Below, piece by piece: positions 14,579 to 22,620 of a DNA stretch of 54,434 nucleotides (position 1 is the stretch's first letter; the number at the start of each line of letters is the position of its first letter). The position numbers were made by a program, and so were the translations under genes. The stretch is from an uncultured Altererythrobacter sp. (GTDB lineage: Bacteria; Pseudomonadota; Alphaproteobacteria; Sphingomonadales; Sphingomonadaceae), in contig CAMPIX010000017.1 of the NCBI GenBank assembly GCA_946886565.1, positions 1 to 54,434 of the forward strand, in the 5' to 3' direction. The notes below the pieces were generated by a model. It had not been told where the DNA came from and searched no databases. It saw nothing but the letters and a program-made list of their open reading frames with translations.

Positions 14579-16472
14579 AGCGATGTCCTTCCGCATCGAT
14601 GGTGGGGACGGTGAAGTGAAATTTTGCACCGCCCCCGTTTCGGGGTTCGTACCAGAGCTGCCCGCCGTGGGAGGCGACGATCGTGCGACAGATCGACAGC
14701 CCAAGTCCCATTCCGTCCGCCTTGCCGCTGACGAACGGTTCGAACAGAGTGTCCGCCTGGTCCGGAGGCACGCCGGGGCCGTCGTCGGCCACGGTGAAGC
14801 GGGTCATTCCATGCGTCGTATCGTTAGCAACGCCGATCCTGATTTCGCCGGCTTCGGGCAGGGCGTCGAGCGCATTGCGAATCAGATTCAGCAGAACTTG
14901 CTGGATCTGGACCCGATCGACGAGCACCGGGCGCACATTGGCGGCGATGGTGACCCTGCATCGCACACCGCGCGGACGGGCGTCGACCGCACCGAGGCTG
15001 CATGCCTGCTCGGCGAGTTCAGCCGGTTCCTCGATCGTCCGCTCCAGTTCGCCGTGCGCCACGAACTCGCGCAGGCGATGCACGATCCTCCCCGCGCGCA
15101 AGGCTTCCTTGCCCGCAGTCTCGAGCGCTTTGTGCACCGTTTGCGGCGTCCGGCCTTCGGATCTAGCGAGCAGGGCCGCGGAAGCCTGAACATAGTTCGC
15201 GATGGCCATGAGCGGCTGGTTCAATTCATGCGCCAGTGCGGTTGCCATGGTGCCAACCGCACTGATGCGTGAAATGCGTATCAGTTCGGTCTGGAGTTCA
15301 TGCAACTGCGCCTGCGCTTCCTCGCGTTCGGACAAATCGCGCAGAAAACCGGTGAAGACCCTTCGCCCGCCTCCCACTGCTTCGCCGACGCTCAGCTCGT
15401 GCGGGAAGGTGGAGCCATCCTTGCGGCGGCCGAGCACGCGCCTCGCGCCACCGATGATCCGGCGTTCTCCTGTCCGAAGATATCGCGCGATATATTCGTC
15501 GTGCGCTTCGCTGTCGGGCGACGGCATGAGCATCGAGACGTTCTGGCCGATGACTTCGTCGGCCGAATATCCGAAGAGCTTCTCCGCAGCCATGCTGAAG
15601 GATTCAACGATCCCGTGTTCGTCGATCACCACCATCGCATCCGGAACGGTGTCGAGAATCGATTTCAGGTGAACCGCGTGCGCTTCGAGCGCGCGTGATC
15701 TGGCTTCCTTTTCGGTTACGTCGCGAATGATGCGGGCGAAGCCGAAAATTTCGCCGTTCTGGTTCCTGATGGGCGCGATCGAGATGTCCGCCAGCAGTCG
15801 GCTGCCATCCTTTCTCGCGCGCCATGCACGAGTAGTGAATTGGCCATGCTCGAGCGCTCGCGCCAGCTGCCGGGCAGGAACGCCGCGATTTCGGTCCTCT
15901 TCCTCGAAAAACATTTCGTAGGATCGGCCGACGACCTCCTCTTCCCGCCAGCCGAACAGATCCTCCGCTCCTGCATTCCAGATCAATACCCTCCCATCGA
16001 CGTCGAGCAGGCTGATCGCGTATTGCCTGGCACCGTCGATGAGCAGGCCGAGAGGCCCGCTCATCCGGTAAGCGTGATCGCGAGCGTTGGCGGGAAGCGG
16101 TTCGGAAACGACGAGAACGCCGCCGATCTCGTTGGCGGAATCGTGCCACGGCAGCAATTGCCAGCGCACCCGGCCAACGGAGCGGTCGCTACACGGGGAA
16201 CGTGCAAACTCCCCCGCTACGGTTTCGCCTGCAAGGACCCGACGATGGAGTTCGCGCAACTCCTCGCCGATTTCGGGAAAGACGTCGTAGTGAGACTGGC
16301 CCGTGAGATCCTGTCGGCCGGAATCGTGCATCTCCAGCCAGCGCGTGCTGCAGGCAATATAGCGCATTTCACGATCCAGCAGGGCGATCGCCGCGGACGA
16401 TCGATCGATCAGCAATTCGGCGAGCTTGCCCACCGCAATCTTCGATCCGGAACTCGGTTCCTCAGTTCCCAT
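14571..16472 (-). CDS. fixL: FixL-like oxygen-sensing PAS histidine kinase
   Basis: A 633-residue cytosolic kinase without membrane segments. Three PAS domains lie at about 20-125, 147-253 and 272-382, then a HisKA domain (His415 in ALAHELNQP) and an ATPase (Asn533, DDGPGV 563-568, GMGLGLS 587-593). The third PAS closely follows the FixL haem PAS: His324 aligns with the proximal haem histidine (His200 of Bradyrhizobium FixL), Arg330 with Arg206 and Arg344 with the ligand-sensing Arg220. GRRKDGSTFPHELSVGE and FTGFLRDLSER complete it. It is expected to be active at low oxygen. It overlaps the FixJ gene. The 258 bp upstream of it hold no gene. Confidence 0.88.
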   Translation of the reverse strand: MGTEEPSSGSKIAVGKLAELLIDRSSAAIALLDREMRYIACSTRWLEMHDSGRQDLTGQSHYDVFPEIGEELRELHRRVLAGETVAGEFARSPCSDRSVGRVRWQLLPWHDSANEIGGVLVVSEPLPANARDHAYRMSGPLGLLIDGARQYAISLLDVDGRVLIWNAGAEDLFGWREEEVVGRSYEMFFEEEDRNRGVPARQLARALEHGQFTTRAWRARKDGSRLLADISIAPIRNQNGEIFGFARIIRDVTEKEARSRALEAHAVHLKSILDTVPDAMVVIDEHGIVESFSMAAEKLFGYSADEVIGQNVSMLMPSPDSEAHDEYIARYLRTGERRIIGGARRVLGRRKDGSTFPHELSVGEAVGGGRRVFTGFLRDLSEREEAQAQLHELQTELIRISRISAVGTMATALAHELNQPLMAIANYVQASAALLARSEGRTPQTVHKALETAGKEALRAGRIVHRLREFVAHGELERTIEEPAELAEQACSLGAVDARPRGVRCRVTIAANVRPVLVDRVQIQQVLLNLIRNALDALPEAGEIRIGVANDTTHGMTRFTVADDGPGVPPDQADTLFEPFVSGKADGMGLGLSICRTIVASHGGQLWYEPRNGGGAKFHFTVPTIDAEGHRYV

Positions 16473-16730
16473 TCTCGAAACTGCCCTCTTTCGAAGATAC
16501 CGTGAAATTTCGCTGTTTCGGGACTCCGCTTGCTATTGGTTGTCCGGTCGACGCCCGAACTTATCTTCCGGCCGGCTCTCGTTCCGGCGCTGCTGACCTA
16601 TTAAACCGCGCCGAGCTTCGTGGCGACAGAATTTCTCCGGCGCGGCCGGGCCTGCGCGGGATTCGTCGACCAGGCCCAGCGGATGCGGCCTGGCGCTGTG
16701 CCGAGGATTACGCGTCGATGCCTGGCGTCG

Positions 16731-16955
16731 TCACCCGGCGAACTTGCGTTCGGTGCTCGGCGGGTACTTGTCGTGCAGCGCCTTGGCGCGCGCGGGGCGA
16801 TCCATCAGCTCGCCGCCGCAGTTGGGGCAACGATCGTCGAGTGCTTCGGCGCATTGGGCACAGAAGGTGCACTCGAAGCTGCAGATGAACGCGCCGGGCG
16901 CTTCTGCGGGAAGGTCCACGCCGCAGCGTTCGCAATCGGGCCGCATCTCAAGCAT
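16731..16955 (-). CDS. DUF1272 zinc-ribbon-like protein
   Basis: A 74-residue protein with CERCG near residue 8, CSFECTFCAQC around 25-35 and CPNC around 43-46. Paired cysteines of this kind bind zinc and match the DUF1272 family, often paraphrased as putative RNA-binding or zinc-ribbon proteins. The ATG at 16955 overlaps the glmM stop codon, so the two are co-translated. The role is unknown, and the link with glmM may be only operon convenience. Confidence 0.85.
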   Translation of the reverse strand: MLEMRPDCERCGVDLPAEAPGAFICSFECTFCAQCAEALDDRCPNCGGELMDRPARAKALHDKYPPSTERKFAG

Positions 16956-18292
16956 CAGGCGGCTTCGCTGACCGCGTCGCAGATGCGCTCGACCACGCGT
17001 TCGACCTGCTGTGCGTCGTCGCCTTCGGCCATCACGCGGATCAGCGGCTCGGTGCCCGAGGCGCGGATGACGAGGCGGCCCTTGCCGGCAAGCTCGTTCT
17101 CTGCCTCCGCGATGCACGCCTTGACGTGCTCCGCATCAAGTGGTGCACCCCCGTTGTAGCGTACGTTCCTGAGCAGTTGGGGCACCGGCTCGAACTGATG
17201 GAGCGTTTCGCTCGCGGGTTTGCCCGAGCGGACCAGACTCGCAAGCACGCGCAGCGCGGCCACCGTACCGTCGCCGGTCGTGCCGTGATCGAGCAGGATC
17301 ATATGCCCCGATTGCTCGCCGCCGACATTAAAGCCGCCCGCGCGCATCCGCTCGAGGACATAGCGGTCGCCGACCTTTGCCCGTTCGAGCGCTAGGCCTT
17401 GCGCTGCGAGATGGCGCTCGAGCCCGAGGTTCGACATGACTGTTGCAACCACCCCGCCTCCGGTCAGCGCGCCCTTTTCCGCCATGCGTCCGGCGATCAG
17501 GGCCATGATCTGGTCGCCGTCGACCGTCTCCCCCTTTTCGTCGACCACGATCAGCCGGTCGGCGTCGCCATCGAGAGCGATGCCGATATCGGCGCCTTCC
17601 TTCACCACCGCGCCCTTCACCGCGGCGAGCGCGGTCGAGCCGACGCCGTCGTTGATATTGGTGCCGTTCGGATCGACTCCGAGCGGGATCACTTCGGCGC
17701 CGAGCTCCCAGATCGCCGACGGGGCCACCTGATAGGCAGCGCCGTTGGCGCAATCGACCACGACCTTGAGCCCATCGAAGCGGATCTCGTTGGAGACCGA
17801 CTGCTTGACTGCATGGATATAGCGCCCACGCGCGTCCTCGATCCGCCGCGCTCGGCCGACCATGGCCGCGGCGGCGAGCGGCTGTTCGGTCTCGATGAGC
17901 GCCTCGATCGCCAGCTCGTCCTCATCCGAGAGTTTGAACCCGTCGGGACCGAACAGCTTGATCCCGTTGTCCTCGAACGGGTTGTGGCTGGCCGAGATCA
18001 TAACGCCGAGATCGGCGCGCATCTCGCGCGTGAGCAGGGCGATCGCCGGGGTCGGCAGCGGCCCGGTCATGATCACGTCCATCCCGACGCTGGTGAAGCC
18101 GGCGACGAGCGCGCTTTCCATCATGTAGCCCGACAGCCGCGTGTCCTTGCCGATCACCACGCGGTGGCGGTGGTCGCCGCGCAGGAAGTGGCGGCCTGCG
18201 GCCTGGCCGACGCGCATCGCGGTCGCGGCGGTCATCACGCCATCGTTGGTGCGGCCACGAATGCCGTCGGTGCCGAAAAACTTGCGTCCCAT
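16955..18292 (-). CDS. glmM: Phosphoglucosamine mutase
   Basis: A 445-residue cytosolic enzyme that converts glucosamine-6-phosphate to glucosamine-1-phosphate for UDP-GlcNAc, the precursor of peptidoglycan and lipid A. It starts with [25 protein letters not shown] carries the phosphorylated serine at residue 102, the same number as in E. coli. The metal-binding loop DGDADR lies near 240 and the phosphate-binding RASGTEP near 405. Length is standard. It is followed directly by the DUF1272 gene and is divergent from the symporter gene. Confidence 0.96.
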   Translation of the reverse strand: MGRKFFGTDGIRGRTNDGVMTAATAMRVGQAAGRHFLRGDHRHRVVIGKDTRLSGYMMESALVAGFTSVGMDVIMTGPLPTPAIALLTREMRADLGVMISASHNPFEDNGIKLFGPDGFKLSDEDELAIEALIETEQPLAAAAMVGRARRIEDARGRYIHAVKQSVSNEIRFDGLKVVVDCANGAAYQVAPSAIWELGAEVIPLGVDPNGTNINDGVGSTALAAVKGAVVKEGADIGIALDGDADRLIVVDEKGETVDGDQIMALIAGRMAEKGALTGGGVVATVMSNLGLERHLAAQGLALERAKVGDRYVLERMRAGGFNVGGEQSGHMILLDHGTTGDGTVAALRVLASLVRSGKPASETLHQFEPVPQLLRNVRYNGGAPLDAEHVKACIAEAENELAGKGRLVIRASGTEPLIRVMAEGDDAQQVERVVERICDAVSEAA

Positions 18293-18370
18293 GTCCGAAA
18301 TCTATCCCGATGCGATTTGCCACGGCGTTCTGGCGCGGTTAGGCGGCGAATGGAAGGGACCGAGCAGCCG

Positions 18371-19630
18371 ATGGCCGTCGAAAAAGCAGAATCGAGCGAA
18401 CTCGTGGCGATCCGCCTGCCGGTCTGGTGGACCTTCGGCGGTCTTGTCGCCGGGCTGCTGGCCGGGCTAGCGCTGGCCGGAACCGATGCGCTCGCGCCGG
18501 TGCTCGCGGTGAGCGAGCCCGCCGGCACTTTATGGCTGCGGGCGTTGCAGATGACGATTATCCCGCTCGTCGCCGCGCTGCTGGTGATGGGCATCGCACA
18601 GATGGTCCGTGCTGCGCGTGCGGGCCGGGCGGCGCGGCGGATGCTCGGCTGGGTCTTCGCGGTGCTGGTGTTTTCGGGGCTGGTCTCGGTGGTGTTCATG
18701 CCGTTGCTGCTCGAGGTATTCCCGATTCCGGCCGCGGCGAGCACGCTGCTCGATACCGGCGAGATCGCGCCGCAGCAGGTGCCGAGCGTGGCCGAGTTCG
18801 TCACCTCGCTGATCGCGCCCAACGTGATCGCTGCGGCGGCCGAGACGACGATGCTGCCGCTGACGATATTCTTTGCACTGTTCGCGGTCGCGGTCGCGCG
18901 TCTGCCCGAGACGCAGCGCGACACCCTGCTCGGCGTATTTCGCGCGCTGGCCAACGCGATGCTCACGATCATCGGCTGGGTGCTGTGGATCGCGCCGCTC
19001 GGAGTGTTCGCGCTTGCGCTCGGAGTAGCGTCACGCGCTGGCGGCGGTGCGTTCGCGACGCTGGTGCACTACATCCTGGTGGTGTCGGCGATGGGCGCGA
19101 TAGTGCTGATCGCCGGATACCTGCTCGCCTGGCTGGCCGGCGGGATCGGCCCGCTGCGCTTCGCCAAGGCGATGATTCCCGCGCAGGCGGTCGGGCTATC
19201 GACCCAAAGCTCGCTCGCCAGTCTGCCTGCGATGCTCGCAGTCACCCGGCGGCTGGGCGTCCGCGAGAGCACCGCCGATTTCGTGCTTCCGCTCGCGGTC
19301 GCGATCTTTCGCGCCACCAGCCCTGCGATGAACCTCGCGGTGGCGATATACGTCGCGACGCTCGCCGGAGTCGAACTTACGCCGGTACTCCTCGCCGCGG
19401 GCGTCGCGGTGGCTCTGGTGATCAGCGTCGGCTCGGTCAGCTTGCCCGGATCGATCAGCTTCGTGGTTTCGATCGGCCCGATCGCGCTCGCGATGGGTGT
19501 GCCGGTCGAGCCGCTCGCACTTCTCGTCGCGGTCGAGATGCTGCCCGACATCATGCGCACACTCGGCAACGTGACGATGGACGTTGCGATCACCACCGCG
19601 ACCGACCGGCACGACGAGGAATCCGTATAG
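18371..19630 (+). CDS. Dicarboxylate/amino acid:cation symporter
   Basis: A 419-residue inner-membrane carrier of the DAACS (glutamate/aspartate/C4-dicarboxylate) family. About eight hydrophobic segments are visible. The region with GLSTQSSLASLPAML is the serine-rich re-entrant loop HP1, and FRATSPAMNLAVAIYVA and GSVSLPG replace the usual substrate-binding NMDGT and HP2 sequences. The departures mean the substrate cannot be assumed to be glutamate or succinate. An ATG at 18350 gives seven more residues; neither start has an ideal ribosome site. It is divergent from glmM. Confidence 0.85.
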   Translation: MAVEKAESSELVAIRLPVWWTFGGLVAGLLAGLALAGTDALAPVLAVSEPAGTLWLRALQMTIIPLVAALLVMGIAQMVRAARAGRAARRMLGWVFAVLVFSGLVSVVFMPLLLEVFPIPAAASTLLDTGEIAPQQVPSVAEFVTSLIAPNVIAAAAETTMLPLTIFFALFAVAVARLPETQRDTLLGVFRALANAMLTIIGWVLWIAPLGVFALALGVASRAGGGAFATLVHYILVVSAMGAIVLIAGYLLAWLAGGIGPLRFAKAMIPAQAVGLSTQSSLASLPAMLAVTRRLGVRESTADFVLPLAVAIFRATSPAMNLAVAIYVATLAGVELTPVLLAAGVAVALVISVGSVSLPGSISFVVSIGPIALAMGVPVEPLALLVAVEMLPDIMRTLGNVTMDVAITTATDRHDEESV

Positions 19631-19722
19631 CGAACGCAACCCATCGGCTTGCCGCGCGTTGGCGGAGTGAGCCGGAACCTTTCAACACTGGACCTCACAC
19701 GGAAATAGGGAGAACCACTCCA

Positions 19723-20334
19723 ATGGCATTCAAACTGATCGACCTGCCCTATGCGGCCGACGCACTCGCGCCCGCGGTTTCGGCCGAGACGCTGAGCTAT
19801 CATTACGGCAAGCACCACCAGGCCTATCTCGACAAGACCAACAAGGCGATCGAGGGCACCGAGCTTGCCGATAAATCGCTCGAGCAGGTCGCCGCCGCCG
19901 CGCGCGGTAGCGACAAGGGGCTGTTCAACAATGCGGCGCAAAGCTGGAATCACGGGTTTTACTGGCATTCGATGGCACCCGAAGCGGGCAATCCTTCGGA
20001 CGAACTTACCTCGCTGATCGATGAGGCCTTCGGCTCGCTCGACGGGCTCAAGTCCAAACTGGCAGAGCGCGGTGCAGGCCATTTCGCGAGCGGCTGGGTG
20101 TGGCTGGCAGAAAAGGGCGGCAAGCTGTCGATCGAGGAAACCCACGACGGCGACACGCTCGCCGATCAGGATTTCAATCCGCTGCTGACGATCGACGTGT
20201 GGGAGCACGCCTATTACCTCGATCACCAGAACAAGCGCCCGGACTATCTCGACAAGGTGATCAACGAGAAGCTGAACTGGAGCTTCGCGTCGGAGAATCT
20301 GGCGCGGGGCGAAACCTGGAAGTATCCGGGCTGA
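19723..20334 (+). CDS. sodB: Iron superoxide dismutase
   Basis: A 203-residue Fe/Mn-family enzyme that disproportionates superoxide in the cytosol. The metal ligands are visible in HYGKHHQAY, WNHGFYWHSM, and DVWEHAYYLDH (Asp and His). FNNAAQSWNHGFYW with Gln near residue 70 is the Fe-type pattern. There is no signal peptide. GGGAGAACCACTCCA precedes the ATG at 19723. A strong rho-independent terminator follows within 60 bp, so the gene ends its transcript. Confidence 0.95.
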   Translation: MAFKLIDLPYAADALAPAVSAETLSYHYGKHHQAYLDKTNKAIEGTELADKSLEQVAAAARGSDKGLFNNAAQSWNHGFYWHSMAPEAGNPSDELTSLIDEAFGSLDGLKSKLAERGAGHFASGWVWLAEKGGKLSIEETHDGDTLADQDFNPLLTIDVWEHAYYLDHQNKRPDYLDKVINEKLNWSFASENLARGETWKYPG

Positions 20335-20357
20335 TTGCCACGCACCGACGGCACAGG

Positions 20358-20391
20358 GGGCCCGTGCCGCTCAGGCGGTGCGGGCCTTTTT
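20358..20391 (+). terminator. Rho-independent terminator of sodB
   Basis: A GC-rich hairpin (GGCCCGTGCCGC / GGCGGTGCGGGCC with a TCA loop) is followed by five T residues at 20387-20391 on the plus strand. It stands 24 bp after the sodB stop and abuts the end of the convergent AI-2E-type gene. Confidence 0.85.
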
Positions 20392-21567
20392 CTATGCCGG
20401 CTCTTCCTCGGTCCCCATTTCCATCAGATTGGTTGCGAACAGTGGTTCGCCGAAGATGAAGCCGATCAGGTTCGGCCGCCCGACATGGTCGAAGAACGCG
20501 GTCAGCATCAGCAGGATAGGGACCGACAGCAGCGCCCCGAACACGCCCCAGATCCAGGAGAAATAGCTGAGCGCGATCAGGATCATCACCGGGTTCATCG
20601 TGAACCGCGCGCCGAGGATGGAGGGGGTAACCAGGTTCGATTCGACGGTGTGCAGCCCGAGATAAGCGGCGGCGGGCACCAATCCCACGATCATCGTTTC
20701 GGCGGTTCCGATGCCGAACAAGGCGAGCAGCGCGGTCATCGCCAGCGGCCCGATATAGGGCAGGAAGTTGAGGATCGCGGCGAGGCCGCCCCACATCACC
20801 GGCGCCTCGACCCCGAGCGCCCAGGCGCCGAGTGCGACGATCACGCCAACGCCGGCATTGATCCACGAAACGGTGAAGATGTAGGCGGCGACCCGGTCCT
20901 GCACCTCGCGCATCACACGCGCGGCCTTGATACTGGTGCCGAAGCTCGCACGGTCGAACAGCAGGTGGCGCCGCAGCCGCACGCGTGCCTCGATCATGAA
21001 GAAGGTCATGAGGAAGGTCAGCAGCACCTCGAGCAAAACGCTCGGGGTTGCAAAGGCGAGCTGCTCGATCATCGAGGGGCTCGCCAGCACGACCTCGCGC
21101 CCGCCGCCGGAGCGGCCCATCAGCTCGGCGAGCCGGTCGTTCGTCATCGCGACCCAGGCGAACTGATTGCGCAACTCGGTGAAGCGGCGGCCTACCTGAT
21201 CGGCCATTTCGGGCAGCGTTTCGAACAGGGCGATCGCCGGCTGGAGGATCAGCGCCAGCGCTAACAGCAGCACCCCGAAGAAGATCGCCAGCGCGACAAG
21301 AGACGCGAGCACGTTGGGCAGCCCCCAGCCGGCAAGCCGGTCGGCGAGCGGCGAGAGGATGATCGTCAGCACGAGGGCGGTCACCAGCGGCAGGAACACG
21401 ACCGATCCGATCGACAGCACGAACGGCAGCGCGAGAAACAGCCCCAGCCCGATCAGCAGCACCAGCGCCGAGATCAGGCGCAGCTCCTGTTCGGCGAAGG
21501 CCGCGCGGCGGGCGCGCCGGACCGGCACCGGATCGTCGGTCCGGCGCTGTGGCTGAGGCTCGTTCAT
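20392..21567 (-). CDS. AI-2E-family transporter (PerM/TqsA-like permease)
   Basis: A 391-residue inner-membrane protein with about eight hydrophobic segments and the family's soluble central region (about 130-185). The C-terminal half includes LNFLPYIGPLAM and the P-rich NPVMILIAL and SVPILLMLTAFFDHV signatures. Family members export quorum signals or act as Na+/H+ antiporters, so the substrate is open. ATG at 21567 was chosen (AAGGCG upstream); an ATG at 21591 is possible. It reads in the same direction as ecfG, 81 bp upstream, and may belong to the stress operon. Confidence 0.85.
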   Translation of the reverse strand: MNEPQPQRRTDDPVPVRRARRAAFAEQELRLISALVLLIGLGLFLALPFVLSIGSVVFLPLVTALVLTIILSPLADRLAGWGLPNVLASLVALAIFFGVLLLALALILQPAIALFETLPEMADQVGRRFTELRNQFAWVAMTNDRLAELMGRSGGGREVVLASPSMIEQLAFATPSVLLEVLLTFLMTFFMIEARVRLRRHLLFDRASFGTSIKAARVMREVQDRVAAYIFTVSWINAGVGVIVALGAWALGVEAPVMWGGLAAILNFLPYIGPLAMTALLALFGIGTAETMIVGLVPAAAYLGLHTVESNLVTPSILGARFTMNPVMILIALSYFSWIWGVFGALLSVPILLMLTAFFDHVGRPNLIGFIFGEPLFATNLMEMGTEEEPA

Positions 21568-21648
21568 CGGTTGGTTGCGCCTTGCATTCACTCGCGGCGA
21601 ATCTTGCCTCTCCTGAAAGAGGCAATCAAGTCGCCGGGCCCCGGCTAT

Positions 21649-22260
21649 TCACCGTGTCGGTGCGGTTTCGCCGCGGCCGGCGGCCACGTCGTCGAGCTCC
21701 TCCAGGATTGCACGGTGGGCGGCATCGTCTTCGATCGAGCGGCGCGGGATCGTGCCGTCCTGAAGCATCGCGCTCAGCGCAGCGCGTGCGCGGCCCACGC
21801 GGCTCTTGATCGTGCCGACCGCGCAACCGCAGATGGTTGCCGCTTCCTCGTACGAAAATCCGCCTGCGCCGACGAGCAGCAGTGCCTCGCGCCGTTCGGC
21901 AGGCAGCGTCAGCAGCGCGCGGTGCATGTCGGACAAGTGAATCGGCTCTTCCTGACCCGCGGGCTGGGTCAGCAGCCGCTCGGCGACGTTCTCGTCGTAC
22001 TCGCCGCGGAAACGGTTGCGCCGCATGTCGGTGAGATAGGCGTTGCGCAGGATCACGAAGGTCCACGCGCGCATGCTGGTGCCGGGCTCGAACCGCTCCT
22101 GCGCGGCCCAGGCCTTGAGCAGCGTTTCCTGCACCAGATCGTCCGCCATGTCGGGGCGGCCGCACAGCCCGCGCGCGAAGGCGCGCAGATGCGGGACGAC
22201 CTCGGTCAGCTCGCGCTTGAAATCGGCCTTCTCGGAGGCCGTCCGCTCGTTCTTCGACAT
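21649..22260 (-). CDS. ecfG: General stress response ECF sigma factor EcfG
   Basis: A 203-residue ECF sigma factor. Region 2 is at about 18-85 (LRAFARGLCGRPDMADDLVQ, SMRAWTFVILRN) and region 4 at about 115-170 (FSYEEAATICGCAVGTIKSR). It is the alphaproteobacterial general stress sigma factor that binds GGAAC/CGTT promoters and is held by the anti-sigma NepR. Its start overlaps the nepR stop (ATGA). Its length and the nepR/phyR neighbourhood leave little doubt. An EcfG-type promoter lies upstream of the nepR-ecfG pair, giving positive autoregulation. Confidence 0.95.
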   Translation of the reverse strand: MSKNERTASEKADFKRELTEVVPHLRAFARGLCGRPDMADDLVQETLLKAWAAQERFEPGTSMRAWTFVILRNAYLTDMRRNRFRGEYDENVAERLLTQPAGQEEPIHLSDMHRALLTLPAERREALLLVGAGGFSYEEAATICGCAVGTIKSRVGRARAALSAMLQDGTIPRRSIEDDAAHRAILEELDDVAAGRGETAPTR

Positions 22261-22436
22261 CAGGACTTGTCGTCCAGCTTCGCCAGAAGGTCCTTGAAGC
22301 TGTCGGGCAACGGCTCGTCGACGACAGAATCGTAGAGCTGGCGCAGGCCATCGGCCCAGCCCGGCTTGTCGCGATCCTTGTGCTTGCCTTCGCCCCCCCG
22401 GGCGGCCCTCGCGCCTCGATCCCTGTCAGTGTGCAT
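22260..22436 (-). CDS. nepR: Anti-sigma factor NepR
   Basis: A 58-residue protein. A charged, disordered N-terminus (1-26) precedes the NepR core GWADGLRQLYDSVVDEPLP and DSFKDLLAKLD, two helices that clamp EcfG and are competed away by phosphorylated PhyR. The stop codon overlaps the ecfG start. The ATG at 22436 lies 87 bases downstream of a GGAAC-N16-CGTT promoter. The order nepR-ecfG with phyR nearby is classic for Sphingomonadales. Confidence 0.93.
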   Translation of the reverse strand: MHTDRDRGARAARGGEGKHKDRDKPGWADGLRQLYDSVVDEPLPDSFKDLLAKLDDKS

Positions 22437-22520
22437 GCAGGTTCACAATTCCCTTATCCAATGTACAACTGGTCGCGCGTTAATCGCTGCGGACGAATTT
22501 TTCCACTTTCGCGCGTTTGG

Positions 22521-22547
22521 GGAACGATGCGCGTAGTGCATGGTTCC
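22521..22547. promoter_or_regulatory. EcfG-type promoter dyad between nepR-ecfG and the HWE kinase
   Basis: On the minus strand GGAAC (22547-22543), a 16-base spacer and CGTT (22526-22523) match the EcfG consensus exactly and point to nepR. On the plus strand the same segment reads GGAAC (22521-22525), 16 bases, then GGTT, one mismatch from consensus, pointing to the kinase gene. The whole element is an imperfect palindrome (10 of 12 arm positions). Confidence 0.75.
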
Positions 22548-22620
22548 CGCAAAGGCAGCGGGGAACCCCGTGCAGCATTTTCGAAGAAGATTGGGTCCGG
22601 GGGTTAACAAACGCAGCCTG

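Noticed and set aside
16473..16730. Open frames between the FixL-like kinase and the DUF1272 gene
   Set aside because: They are short, Arg/Pro-rich and lack ribosome sites. The 258 bp probably holds only the kinase promoter.
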